Origin: Streptomyces noursei
GTDB taxonomy: Bacteria > Actinomycetota > Actinomycetes > Streptomycetales > Streptomycetaceae
Direction: 5' to 3'
Length of the DNA stretch: 64,000 bases
Assembly: GCF_001646665.1 (NCBI RefSeq)
Contig: NZ_LWBU01000017.1
Coordinates: forward strand, 124,001-188,000
Shown here: piece after piece, positions 38,109 through 45,260 of the stretch
Numbering within the stretch: position 1 is the first letter of the stretch
How the letters are laid out: each line of letters begins with the position of its first letter
Program-made: the position numbers and the translations under genes
Notes under the pieces: model-generated
Database searches by the model: none
What the model was told of the DNA's origin: nothing
Seen by the model: only the letters and a program-made list of their open reading frames with translations

Positions 38109-38447
38109 TCAGCGGCCGCCGTTGTACGGGCCGTAGGGCCCGTCGCTGCTCGACCCGCCGCGCCGGCGGCCCTTGCCGCCGGAGACCTGCTGGAGCGCGG
38201 GCCGTACGTCGACCATGAAGACGATCGAGGCGACGAGCCCGGCGATCTGCAGGAACAGCATCGGCACGAGCAGGTTCACCGCGACCGTGACGCCCAGGAT
38301 GATCAGCCAGAACGTCTTGGTCTGCTTGTCGGCGGCGCGGTAGGCGTCCTCGCGGGCCGTGACCGCGATGAACAGCGCGACCACGGCGATCAGGAGCATC
38401 GCCAGGTTGAGCAGGAAGAGGAACGTGCTGAATCCAGCGAGCAACAT
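38109..38447 (-). CDS. DUF2516 family membrane protein
   Basis: 112-aa protein with an N-terminal helix FLFLLNLAMLLIAVVALFIAV and a second pair of segments (FWLIILGVTVAVNLLV; IAGLVASIVFMVDVRP). The cytoplasmic tail ends in a Gly/Arg/Ser-rich GPYGPYNGGR. The family is confined to actinobacteria; function unknown. AGGCGG lies 8 nt before ATG 38447; GTG 38456 is an alternative. It follows the gene at 38603 in the same direction. Confidence 0.85.
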   Translation of the reverse strand: MLLAGFSTFLFLLNLAMLLIAVVALFIAVTAREDAYRAADKQTKTFWLIILGVTVAVNLLVPMLFLQIAGLVASIVFMVDVRPALQQVSGGKGRRRGGSSSDGPYGPYNGGR

Positions 38448-38602
38448 GCTGAGCACCGCCTAGTCAGTGAAGGGGACACCTCGCGGCCAAGGTACCCGTA
38501 CAACGTCCCGGCCACCCCGTACGTGCCCGGCCGGGGCCGCGCGCCGCCGGGGGTGACCGACGGGCGGGCGGACCCGGCCGGGTGCCGCGCCGGGGCGGAC
38601 CG

Positions 38603-39145
38603 TCAGGAGTCCGAGGCCGTCGCCTTCTTCGCGGCGGGCTTGCGCGGCGCCGGGGCCTTCTTGGCCTGGGCGGCCTTCTTGGCGGCCGCCGCCTCCGGCT
38701 CGGCGGCGGCCCTGGGCTCCGGGTCGGGCTCGACGGCGATGGCGATCTCGTTGATCTCCTCGGCCGCCTCACCGCGCCACTGCTTCACGGCCTGCTCGCC
38801 GTGCTCGGCGACCTTTTCGTAGGCCTCCCGGGCCCGGACCGCGTACTCGGCGGCCACGCCGACGCCGCGCAGCGCCAGGTGCTGGGCGTTCTCGCCGAGC
38901 TTCTTGAGGTCCGTGTCCAGGGAGCCGAGCACCTCGGTGACCTTGGCCTGGGCCTCCTTGGCCTGGACGGTCACCTTCTCCTGCACGGCCTTGGGGTCGG
39001 TGTTGCGCACCGCGTCGATGCGGGCGGGCGCCTCCGCGGCGATCTGCTCGATCAGACCGGGCACCTTCCTGGCCTGCCGCACGGCCAGGTCGGCCGTACC
39101 GGCGGCGAAGTAGAGGGGCGTGCGGAGTTCTTCGATGATGGCCAC
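38603..39145 (-). CDS. Helical Lys/Ala-rich protein
   Basis: 180-aa protein, predicted long helices (VPGLIEQIAAEAPARIDAVR, EKVTVQAKEAQAKVTEVLGS) and a basic Ala/Lys/Pro C-terminal tail (AKKAPAPRKPAAKKATASDS). The overall plan, helix then Lys-Ala-Pro repeats, resembles mycobacterial heparin-binding hemagglutinin HbhA, but the similarity may be compositional. It is encoded just downstream of the XRE regulator, 26 nt apart, probably as an operon. Confidence 0.78.
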   Translation of the reverse strand: MAIIEELRTPLYFAAGTADLAVRQARKVPGLIEQIAAEAPARIDAVRNTDPKAVQEKVTVQAKEAQAKVTEVLGSLDTDLKKLGENAQHLALRGVGVAAEYAVRAREAYEKVAEHGEQAVKQWRGEAAEEINEIAIAVEPDPEPRAAAEPEAAAAKKAAQAKKAPAPRKPAAKKATASDS

Positions 39146-39171
39146 GACTGTGGTCCTCCCGGATCGCAGAG

Positions 39172-39576
39172 TCAGAGTTCGGGTGAGGTGCCGTCCTCAG
39201 TGGTGTTGTCGGCACCTTTCGTCTCCGTATCGAGTCCGTTCTCCTTGCGGAACGATTCGTAGATCTGGAGCAGCACCTGCTTCTGCCGCTCGTTGATCGA
39301 CGGGTCGGCGAGGATGACGGCACGCGTCTCCACGTCCTCGCGCTCCCGCTCGTCCAGGATTCCGGCCCGCACGTACAGCGTCTCGGCGGAGATCCGCAGG
39401 GCCTTGGCGACCTGCTGGAGCACCTCCGCGCTCGGCTTGCGCAGCCCGCGCTCGATCTGGCTCAGATACGGATTGGACACCCCGGCGGCATCGGCGAGCT
39501 GCCGCAGCGACAGCTGGGCGTTACGCCGCTGTTCGCGCAGGTACTCACCGAGATTGCCGACGTTGAGTGATGCCAT
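39172..39576 (-). CDS. XRE family transcriptional regulator
   Basis: 134-aa regulator. Cro/C1 helix-turn-helix at residues 10-65: LGEYLREQRRNAQLSLRQLA then ADAAGVSNPYLSQIERGLRK. The C-terminal half is acidic and helical. ATG 39576 is chosen because the domain starts at once and the promoter region with a TTGCAAGC inverted repeat lies directly upstream; extending to 39936 would translate that promoter. Confidence 0.9.
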   Translation of the reverse strand: MASLNVGNLGEYLREQRRNAQLSLRQLADAAGVSNPYLSQIERGLRKPSAEVLQQVAKALRISAETLYVRAGILDEREREDVETRAVILADPSINERQKQVLLQIYESFRKENGLDTETKGADNTTEDGTSPEL

Positions 39577-39605
39577 GCCTCGATGGTGCACCCACTTGCT
39601 AACTA

Positions 39606-39625
39606 TTGCAAGCGAGTGCTTGCAA
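39606..39625. promoter_or_regulatory. Candidate autoregulatory operator
   Basis: TTGCAAGC-GAGT-GCTTGCAA, a perfect 8-bp inverted repeat 30 bp upstream of the XRE regulator, in an AT-richer patch with further partial copies (ACTTGCTAAC, TTGCAAGAGTGCA). Confidence 0.65.
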
Positions 39626-39751
39626 GAGTGCACTATCGAGCCATCCACACCACCCCCTCGCACGGGGACGACGGTGTCCGTTCTCAGTAGATGTGGCGAG
39701 TCCCCGTGGTCCTGGCTAACGACCTGACGGAGTCCCGGCGAAGCTGGCCTG

Positions 39752-39757
39752 TACGGT
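39752..39757 (+). promoter_or_regulatory. -10 element, leaderless SUKH gene
   Basis: TACGGT seven nt before ATG 39765; no Shine-Dalgarno sequence. Confidence 0.45.
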
Positions 39758-39764
39758 CCACCGC

Positions 39765-40526
39765 ATGGTTGACGAGTTCGATGTGGCTCAAGTTCTGCGC
39801 GGCGGGATACCCCACAGGGCACGAGCCTGGGCCTTCGTTCGGGACTTTGCCGCAACGTGGGCGGAGCCGCTCGCCGACAACGCCGGTGCGCGATTGGAGG
39901 AGCTGGAGCGAGCCGAAGAGACGCTGGGGCTCGCACTGCCGACTGCGTTGCGTGAGGCCTACTCGCTTCTCGGCACGCGCCACGACCTCACCGGCAACCA
40001 GGACCCTTTGCTACGGCCCTCCGAACTGTTCGTGCATGACGAGTTCGGCGGAGTACTCGTCTTCCGCACCGAGAACCAGGGGTGCGCATTCTGGGGAGTC
40101 CGACTGCGGGATCTCGACCAGGACGATCCGCCGGTGTTCGTCCAGTCACGGGACGGCTGGGTTCTCTTCCTGGAGCGAGTCTCCCTGACCTGGATCGAGC
40201 TCATCCTCAGCGAGACGCTACTCGGCCGCGAAGAACGGCTCTACAACGCCTGTGAACTTCCCGCCGGGCTGATCCGAGAGCTGCCGAGCCAGTTCTCGCG
40301 GGTGGAGTTTCCCGAGTACCCGATGTGGACGGGGAAGGAAGAGTCACCCGTGTGCTGGTTCTCCGCACCGGGGAAGCTCTTGCGGCTCGACGGCCTGAGT
40401 GACCACAGCTGGCTGCACGTCCGGGGGAGGACGCCGGCCGACCTGGAGTCGCTCTGCGCGACCGTTCCCGGGCACTGGGTACGTGGGTACTCAGAACCGT
40501 TGGAAGCCGACGAACTGCCTTTCTAG
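39765..40526 (+). CDS. SUKH (SMI1/KNR4) family protein
   Basis: 253-aa protein. The SUKH signature helix RLEELERAEETLGLALPTALREAYSLLG begins at residue 43, followed by the usual beta-rich part. SUKH proteins often act as immunity proteins against polymorphic or contact toxins, but many stand alone and their function is unknown. No toxin gene adjoins. Base composition drops here compared with both flanks; this is the left edge of the accessory island. Confidence 0.8.
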   Translation: MVDEFDVAQVLRGGIPHRARAWAFVRDFAATWAEPLADNAGARLEELERAEETLGLALPTALREAYSLLGTRHDLTGNQDPLLRPSELFVHDEFGGVLVFRTENQGCAFWGVRLRDLDQDDPPVFVQSRDGWVLFLERVSLTWIELILSETLLGREERLYNACELPAGLIRELPSQFSRVEFPEYPMWTGKEESPVCWFSAPGKLLRLDGLSDHSWLHVRGRTPADLESLCATVPGHWVRGYSEPLEADELPF

Positions 40527-40590
40527 TCACCCGGTGGTCTGCTTGGATGGCTGGGAAGGTCTGTGAATCGAGCGCAACGGGGGTGTGGGA

Positions 40591-41007
40591 ATGGCTGATC
40601 CGTACATCACTCTCAACGAGCTCGCCCAGGAGCTTCGGCCGATGTCACAGGGCATCGAGTGGTTCGAGAGCCTCTCCGCTGAAGAGCAGTCCAACACCCT
40701 GCGCCTCCTTTCACATTTCTGCATCCAGGCCCGCGCCACCACCGAGGACGGCCCGGAAAGTATCCGACGTGCCGGACTTCGCGCCACGCACACACCGGCA
40801 GTTCTGATCGCACGAGGGCGGATCGACCAGCAACTCGGGAAGATCGTCAGCCTCACTCCCCACGACGAGCGCCTCAAGTCATTCCGGCTACTGATCGCGG
40901 TGCTGGCCGTCGCCGACGGACGTCGACGGGAGCGCTACTGCTCCGACGGTTGCAGCCACGAATGGCATCGCCTGTCCGTCGACACCCTTGCCGAAACGCT
41001 GACCTGA
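40591..41007 (+). CDS. DUF5958 family protein
   Basis: 138-aa protein resembling the DUF5958 family from memory: LNELAQELRPMSQGIEWFES at the start, then FCIQARATTEDGPESIRRAG, THTPAVLIARGRI, and a C-terminal RRRERYCSDGCSHEWHRLS whose Cys-x4-Cys-x-His-x2-His may bind zinc. Function unknown. The GTG six nt upstream is an alternative start. It is 64 bp downstream of the SUKH gene. Confidence 0.75.
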   Translation: MADPYITLNELAQELRPMSQGIEWFESLSAEEQSNTLRLLSHFCIQARATTEDGPESIRRAGLRATHTPAVLIARGRIDQQLGKIVSLTPHDERLKSFRLLIAVLAVADGRRRERYCSDGCSHEWHRLSVDTLAETLT

Positions 41008-41025
41008 TTCCTCGAGCTGTCGCCC

Positions 41026-41616
41026 CTACCGGGCTAGCGGCCCCAGAGGAAACATCGCGCTCAGCCGAGGCAGTTTGCGCGCCGCCTCGGCTTCGCTCCG
41101 CACGTCCCACTGCTCGCCGAGCGGCCCTCGGCTGCGCCCCATATCGCCTTGCTCGGCTTCGACGGCTTCATAGAAGGCGTCGCCGCAGTCGTCGATGCCG
41201 GTAAGGAGCCCGTACGCCTCCTTGGCGGCGTAGTCGAGAGACTCCCACTCGGGCCAATCGTCGTTCCAGAGCTCGTGAGGGCGAGCCACCAGGCACTGGA
41301 CCTCAGGGGCATCGGCCAGAGTGTCGGGATCGGCCACTGCCCGAGAAAAGGCGTCCCGGCCGAGCCCCACCATCCACAGGCCGAAGTAGCAGAACCCGTC
41401 GTCCGAACACCAGCCGCCGAAGATACGCTCCGCCGCAGCCCATAGATCCCAGGTGAAGGCTTCATGCGTCACTTCGTCCAGGCGAACCTGGAATTGCACA
41501 ATCTCTGTCAGCGGCCTCCGCAACAACTCGTCACGCAACCACGCCAGGCCTTCGTCCCGGTCCCGCGTCTGCCGTCGGCACTCTTCGATGAGCTTCCAGA
41601 AGGAATCGATGTCCAC
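41026..41616 (-). CDS. DUF4240 family protein
   Basis: 196-aa acidic protein of the DUF4240 type: DIDSFWKLIEECRRQTRD at the start and AAERIFGGWCSDDGFCYFGLWMVGLGRD in the middle. The family is frequent next to SUKH-like and other small accessory genes; no activity is known. GTG 41616 has CACAGT 6 nt upstream as a weak leaderless -10. It converges on the DUF5958 gene. Confidence 0.78.
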   Translation of the reverse strand: MDIDSFWKLIEECRRQTRDRDEGLAWLRDELLRRPLTEIVQFQVRLDEVTHEAFTWDLWAAAERIFGGWCSDDGFCYFGLWMVGLGRDAFSRAVADPDTLADAPEVQCLVARPHELWNDDWPEWESLDYAAKEAYGLLTGIDDCGDAFYEAVEAEQGDMGRSRGPLGEQWDVRSEAEAARKLPRLSAMFPLGPLAR

Positions 41617-41661
41617 GGCGGCACTGTGCCAGGCACCTCTGACACCGCGTGGTCGGCGAAC

Positions 41662-41667
41662 TATGTT
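41662..41667 (+). promoter_or_regulatory. -10 element, leaderless gene at 41674
   Basis: TATGTT six nt before GTG 41674. Confidence 0.4.
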
Positions 41668-41673
41668 CGAGCA

Positions 41674-41940
41674 GTGGAGAACGCGGAGATCATCATCAAG
41701 CTCACCCCTGATGAGGCACTGGTCCTGTCCGATTGGCTGGAGAGGGTGCAGATGACGGACCTCAGCCGTCTCGTCGACGATGAGGCGGTCTGGGCACCCA
41801 TTCATAGGCTGGCCGGCACGCTCGACAAGTCCCTGCCGGGGATCTTCGCGGCGGACTACGACGAACGCCTGTCTGCGGCACGTCGCAGGCTTCGACCCGC
41901 CTCAGACGATGCCGCCAATGATCACACAACCTCTGACTGA
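41674..41940 (+). CDS. Small hypothetical protein
   Basis: 88-aa protein, ALVLSDWLERVQMTDLSRLV then IHRLAGTLDKSLPGIFAADY; predicted helical, with no signal peptide or known domain. The start is chosen by the leaderless -10 and because frames further upstream run antisense to the DUF4240 gene. It is a plausible real gene of the island but unconfirmed. Confidence 0.55.
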   Translation: MENAEIIIKLTPDEALVLSDWLERVQMTDLSRLVDDEAVWAPIHRLAGTLDKSLPGIFAADYDERLSAARRRLRPASDDAANDHTTSD

Positions 41941-42022
41941 GCTGGCTCGCAGCATCACTCACTTGAGGGGTTTCATCCCAAAACTTCTGGTGGATTCCCG
42001 TTGATTCTGGACAGTGAAGTCC

Positions 42023-43000
42023 ATGGGGCTGGGTGGGACGAGCGATACGGCACCGCTACACGTAGACGAATTCGAGGTCGGTTGGCGGGATGCCAGAGGT
42101 GAACACCGACGACCGCTGAGTGAGGCGGAAGAGGTCGAGTTCGAGACGGGACTACCAGTACGTGGCTTCCCTTCATACCGCGGTCAGCGGAACTTCCCGG
42201 GCCTGTACTGGTCGGCCACGACGGGCGGGCACGTGGTCGGCGTCCCGATCGACATGCTGCAACGCTCCCTCCCCGCCTTCGCCCGTCTCGCCGCCCGCGC
42301 CAACGGCACTGGAGAATCCGTCCACGCCCACTACGACCTCTACGTCGTCTGTCGGCTCTGCATGCTGCGACATGGCATCCACGAGCCCGTGCTGGCACAC
42401 ATGGCTCCGGCCCTTCGGCTCTGCCGCAGGCACGCCATCTGGCTCGACGGTGCATGCCACCCCCACGTCGGCCATCTCGACGGACTGATCAAGGCACAGC
42501 GCCAGCACTTCGGGCTGGTCCGTCGTTTCCCCGACACTATCGACATGGCCACGAAGGAGGCGGACAAACTCGTCCGCTCCTGGTTGATGACGAACTACCA
42601 GCCAGTTCTTCAAAAGCGTTGGCAGAAACGGCTGGTGCAGCTCCCTCGGGAGGAACCGCGCTACAGCGACGTGGTCCGCCAACGCCATGATGAGTGGGAG
42701 CGCATCGTGACCTACCCCGAGTTCGTCAGCCTCCTGGGACTCATCGCTGATCCACGTTGGCGAGCCCACCGCGTCCCCACTGACCGGCACGTCAGCGTTG
42801 AAGATCACCACGACGCCATCGCCGTCATTTTCGCCGAGGCCGAACGCCGGCTCTCCGTTCCGACGCTCCGCGTCATGCCCGAACGCAGGACCTTCCACAA
42901 CGACCCCCTGTTCCGCTGGACCGACCCCAGCGGCAGAGTCCGCTTTCCACGCAGAGACGAACCGCACACCGTCATCCGACGTCCCAGCCACGCTGGATGA
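42023..43000 (+). CDS. TnsA-N/TniQ-like chimeric transposon remnant
   Basis: 325-aa protein in two parts. Residues 13-65 (FEVGWRDARGEHRRPLSEAE, GLPVRGFPSYRGQRNFPGLY, SATTGGHV) look like the start of the TnsA-like endonuclease of actinobacterial Tn7-like elements, but the catalytic part is missing. From about residue 70 it reads like a TniQ/TnsD-type protein, with a zinc-finger pattern CRLC and LCRRHAIWL, and a conserved GLIADPRWRAHRV tail. The join suggests an in-frame deletion of transposase and ATPase genes. No terminal repeats identified. The start is uncertain; GTG 42014 is in frame. Confidence 0.6.
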   Translation: MGLGGTSDTAPLHVDEFEVGWRDARGEHRRPLSEAEEVEFETGLPVRGFPSYRGQRNFPGLYWSATTGGHVVGVPIDMLQRSLPAFARLAARANGTGESVHAHYDLYVVCRLCMLRHGIHEPVLAHMAPALRLCRRHAIWLDGACHPHVGHLDGLIKAQRQHFGLVRRFPDTIDMATKEADKLVRSWLMTNYQPVLQKRWQKRLVQLPREEPRYSDVVRQRHDEWERIVTYPEFVSLLGLIADPRWRAHRVPTDRHVSVEDHHDAIAVIFAEAERRLSVPTLRVMPERRTFHNDPLFRWTDPSGRVRFPRRDEPHTVIRRPSHAG

Positions 43001-43230
43001 GCACAGGTCAACCGCACCGGCCGCCGCCAGTTCTACTGGGACACCATGAGGCCAGCGATCACACGAATTCCCACAACCACATGCGCTGGGACGCCAAGGA
43101 CTCACGGTGTTCCGCTCCAACTGACGGGACTCTGGTCAGAGGCGTCGCTCTCCGCCGCTTCTACGGGGAACGGACAACGACGGGCGCTCAAGACGTCTCT
43201 TTTCGAACAATCCGCTACGGACCCACTGGG

Positions 43231-43236
43231 TACGCT
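43231..43236 (+). promoter_or_regulatory. -10 element, leaderless marR-type gene
   Basis: TACGCT six nt before ATG 43243. Confidence 0.45.
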
Positions 43237-43242
43237 GGGGGA

Positions 43243-43731
43243 ATGACCGCCATGTCGCCCGCCCGTACCGAGCCCGACCTCTCCTTCCTCCTGGACCACA
43301 CCAGCCATGTGCTGCGTACCCGGATGTCGGCCGCGCTGGCCGAGATCGGCCTCACGGCGCGGATGCACTGCGTCCTCGTCCACGCCCTGGAGGAGGAGCG
43401 CACCCAGATCCAGCTCGCCGAGATCGGCGACATGGACAAGACGACCATGGTGGTGACGGTCGACGCCCTGGAGAAGGCCGGGCTCGCCGAGCGCCGTCCG
43501 TCCAGCACCGACCGGCGCGCCCGGATCATCGCGGTCACCGAGGAGGGGGCCCGGGTCGCCCGGCGCAGCCAGGAGATCGTCGACCGGGTGCATCAGGAGG
43601 CGCTCGGGTCGCTGGACGCCGGGGACCGCGAGGTGTTCCTGCGGGCGCTCGGGCAGCTGGTCGGAGGGCATCTCGCCACCCCGGTGGAGGGCCCCCGGCC
43701 GGCCCGGCGGGCACGGCAGCGCGAGAAGTAG
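43243..43731 (+). CDS. MarR family transcriptional regulator
   Basis: 162-aa MarR-type winged helix: LAEIGDMDKTTMVVTVDALEKAGL is the recognition helix and DRRARIIAVTEEG the wing with the conserved DxRA motif. The C-terminal 20 residues are Pro/Arg-rich. It sits 86 bp upstream of a drug exporter in the same direction, the usual layout for a repressor and its target. ATG 43252 is an alternative start. Confidence 0.9.
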   Translation: MTAMSPARTEPDLSFLLDHTSHVLRTRMSAALAEIGLTARMHCVLVHALEEERTQIQLAEIGDMDKTTMVVTVDALEKAGLAERRPSSTDRRARIIAVTEEGARVARRSQEIVDRVHQEALGSLDAGDREVFLRALGQLVGGHLATPVEGPRPARRARQREK

Positions 43732-43749
43732 GCGTCACAGCATCCGAAA

Positions 43750-43775
43750 CAGATCGTCTATAACAAAACTATCTG
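43750..43775. promoter_or_regulatory. Candidate MarR operator region
   Basis: CAGAT and ATCTG flank CGTCTATAACAAAACT, an AT-rich imperfect palindrome in an otherwise GC-rich gap before the exporter. It is the only place where a MarR protein would find a typical AT-rich site. Confidence 0.4.
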
Positions 43776-43779
43776 CTAC

Positions 43780-43814
43780 GGTCTCTCCTGTCGGGTCCCA
43801 TGACAGGAGAGACC
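43780..43814 (+). promoter_or_regulatory. Hairpin covering the exporter ribosome-binding site
   Basis: GGTCTCTCCTGTC/GACAGGAGAGACC, perfect 13-bp arms with a 9-nt loop. The 3' arm contains the AGGAGAG Shine-Dalgarno sequence of the gene starting at 43818, so the folded mRNA would hide it. Confidence 0.75.
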
Positions 43815-43817
43815 GCC

Positions 43818-45260
43818 ATGTCCCTCGCTCCACGCACCCTCGCCCTCGGCGTCATCGCCACCGGCATGCTGATGACCGTCCTCGACGGCAGCATCGTGAC
43901 CGTCGCCATGCCGGCCATCCAGAACGACCTGGGCTTCTCCGCGGCCGGCCTCAGCTGGGTCGTCAACGCCTACCTGATCGCCTTCGGCAGCCTGCTGCTG
44001 CTGGCCGGCCGGCTGGGCGACCTCATCGGCCGCAAGCGGATGTTCCTCGCCGGAACCGGCGTGTTCACGGCCGCCTCGCTGCTGGCGGGCGTGGCGGGGT
44101 CGCCCGCCGTGCTGATCGCCGCCCGCTTCCTCCAGGGCGCCGGGAGCGCGATGGCCTCCGCCGTCAGCCTCGGCATCCTCGTCACGCTCTTCACCGAACC
44201 CCGCGAACGCGCCAGGGCCATCGCCGTGTTCAGCTTCACCGGCGCGGCGGGCGCCTCGCTCGGCCAGGTCCTCGGCGGAGTCCTCACCGACCTCCTGGAC
44301 TGGCACTGGATCTTCTTCATCAACCTGCCGATCGGGGTCGCCGCGCTCGCCGTCGCCGTCCCCGCGCTCCCCGCCGACCGCGGCCGCGGAGGGGCCGCCG
44401 GCGCCGACGTGCTCGGCGCGGCACTGGTCACGGCCGGCCTGATGCTCGGCATCTACACGGTGGTCGGGGTCGAGACGTACGGCTGGACCTCCGCGCACAC
44501 CCTGGGCCTGGGCGCCCTCTCCCTGGTGCTGCTCGTCGCCTTCGCCGTACGCCAGGCCACCGCCGCCGACCCGCTGATGCCGCTGCGGATACTCCGCTCG
44601 CGCAGCGTCGCCGGAGCCAACCTGGTCCAGGTCCTCATGGTCGCCGCGCTGTTCTCCTTCCAGGTCCTCGTCGCGCTCCACCTCCAGAAGGTCCTCGGGT
44701 ACGGGGCCGCCGCCACCGGCCTCGCGATGCTGCCGGCCGCCGCCGTGATCGGTGCCGTCTCCCTCGGCGTGTCCGCCCGCCTCAACGCCCGCTTCGGCGA
44801 ACGGACCGTCCTGCTGGCCGGACTGGTCATGCTGATGGGCGTCCTCGGACTGCTCACCCGCGTCCCGGTGGGGGCCGACTACGTCGTCGACCTGCTGCCC
44901 GTGATGCTGCTCGCCGCCGGCTTCGGGCTCGCCCTCCCCGCCCTCACCGCGCTCGGCATGTCGGACGCCGGCGAGGACGACGCCGGCCTGGCGTCCGGGC
45001 TGTTCAACACCACCCAGCAGATCGGCATGGCGCTCGGCGTCGCCGTCCTGTCCACCCTGGCCTCCTCCCGCACGGAGAGCCTGCTGGCGGCCGGCAGCGG
45101 ACGGGCCGAGGCCCTCACCGGCGGCTACCGGCTCGCCTTCGGCGTCGGCACCGGGCTCCTCGTCGCCGCCTTCGCCGTCGCGCTCACCGTGCTGCGCCGG
45201 CCGCGCCCCACACCCGGCGCCCCCGCCGGGCAGCCCCTCAAGCCCGCCGCAACGGCGTAG
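43818..45260 (+). CDS. MFS multidrug exporter, DHA2 (EmrB/QacA) family
   Basis: 480-aa carrier with about 14 membrane segments. TM1 has the DHA2 motif LDGSIVTVAMPAIQNDL, loop 2-3 has GRLGDLIGRKRMFL, and TM5 holds the antiporter motif C-like GAAGASLGQVLGGVLTD. Expected to expel drugs by proton antiport, under control of the preceding MarR protein. ATG 43818 follows AGGAGAG, which lies inside the hairpin at 43780-43814. The 3' end overlaps helD by 23 bp. Confidence 0.92.
   Translation: MSLAPRTLALGVIATGMLMTVLDGSIVTVAMPAIQNDLGFSAAGLSWVVNAYLIAFGSLLLLAGRLGDLIGRKRMFLAGTGVFTAASLLAGVAGSPAVLIAARFLQGAGSAMASAVSLGILVTLFTEPRERARAIAVFSFTGAAGASLGQVLGGVLTDLLDWHWIFFINLPIGVAALAVAVPALPADRGRGGAAGADVLGAALVTAGLMLGIYTVVGVETYGWTSAHTLGLGALSLVLLVAFAVRQATAADPLMPLRILRSRSVAGANLVQVLMVAALFSFQVLVALHLQKVLGYGAAATGLAMLPAAAVIGAVSLGVSARLNARFGERTVLLAGLVMLMGVLGLLTRVPVGADYVVDLLPVMLLAAGFGLALPALTALGMSDAGEDDAGLASGLFNTTQQIGMALGVAVLSTLASSRTESLLAAGSGRAEALTGGYRLAFGVGTGLLVAAFAVALTVLRRPRPTPGAPAGQPLKPAATA

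Noticed and set aside
41941-42022. Possible terminal end of the Tn7-like element (GGACAGTGAAGTCC palindrome)
   Set aside because: No matching inverted copy was seen near 43.0-43.2 kb and no target-site duplication, so a transposon end cannot be claimed.
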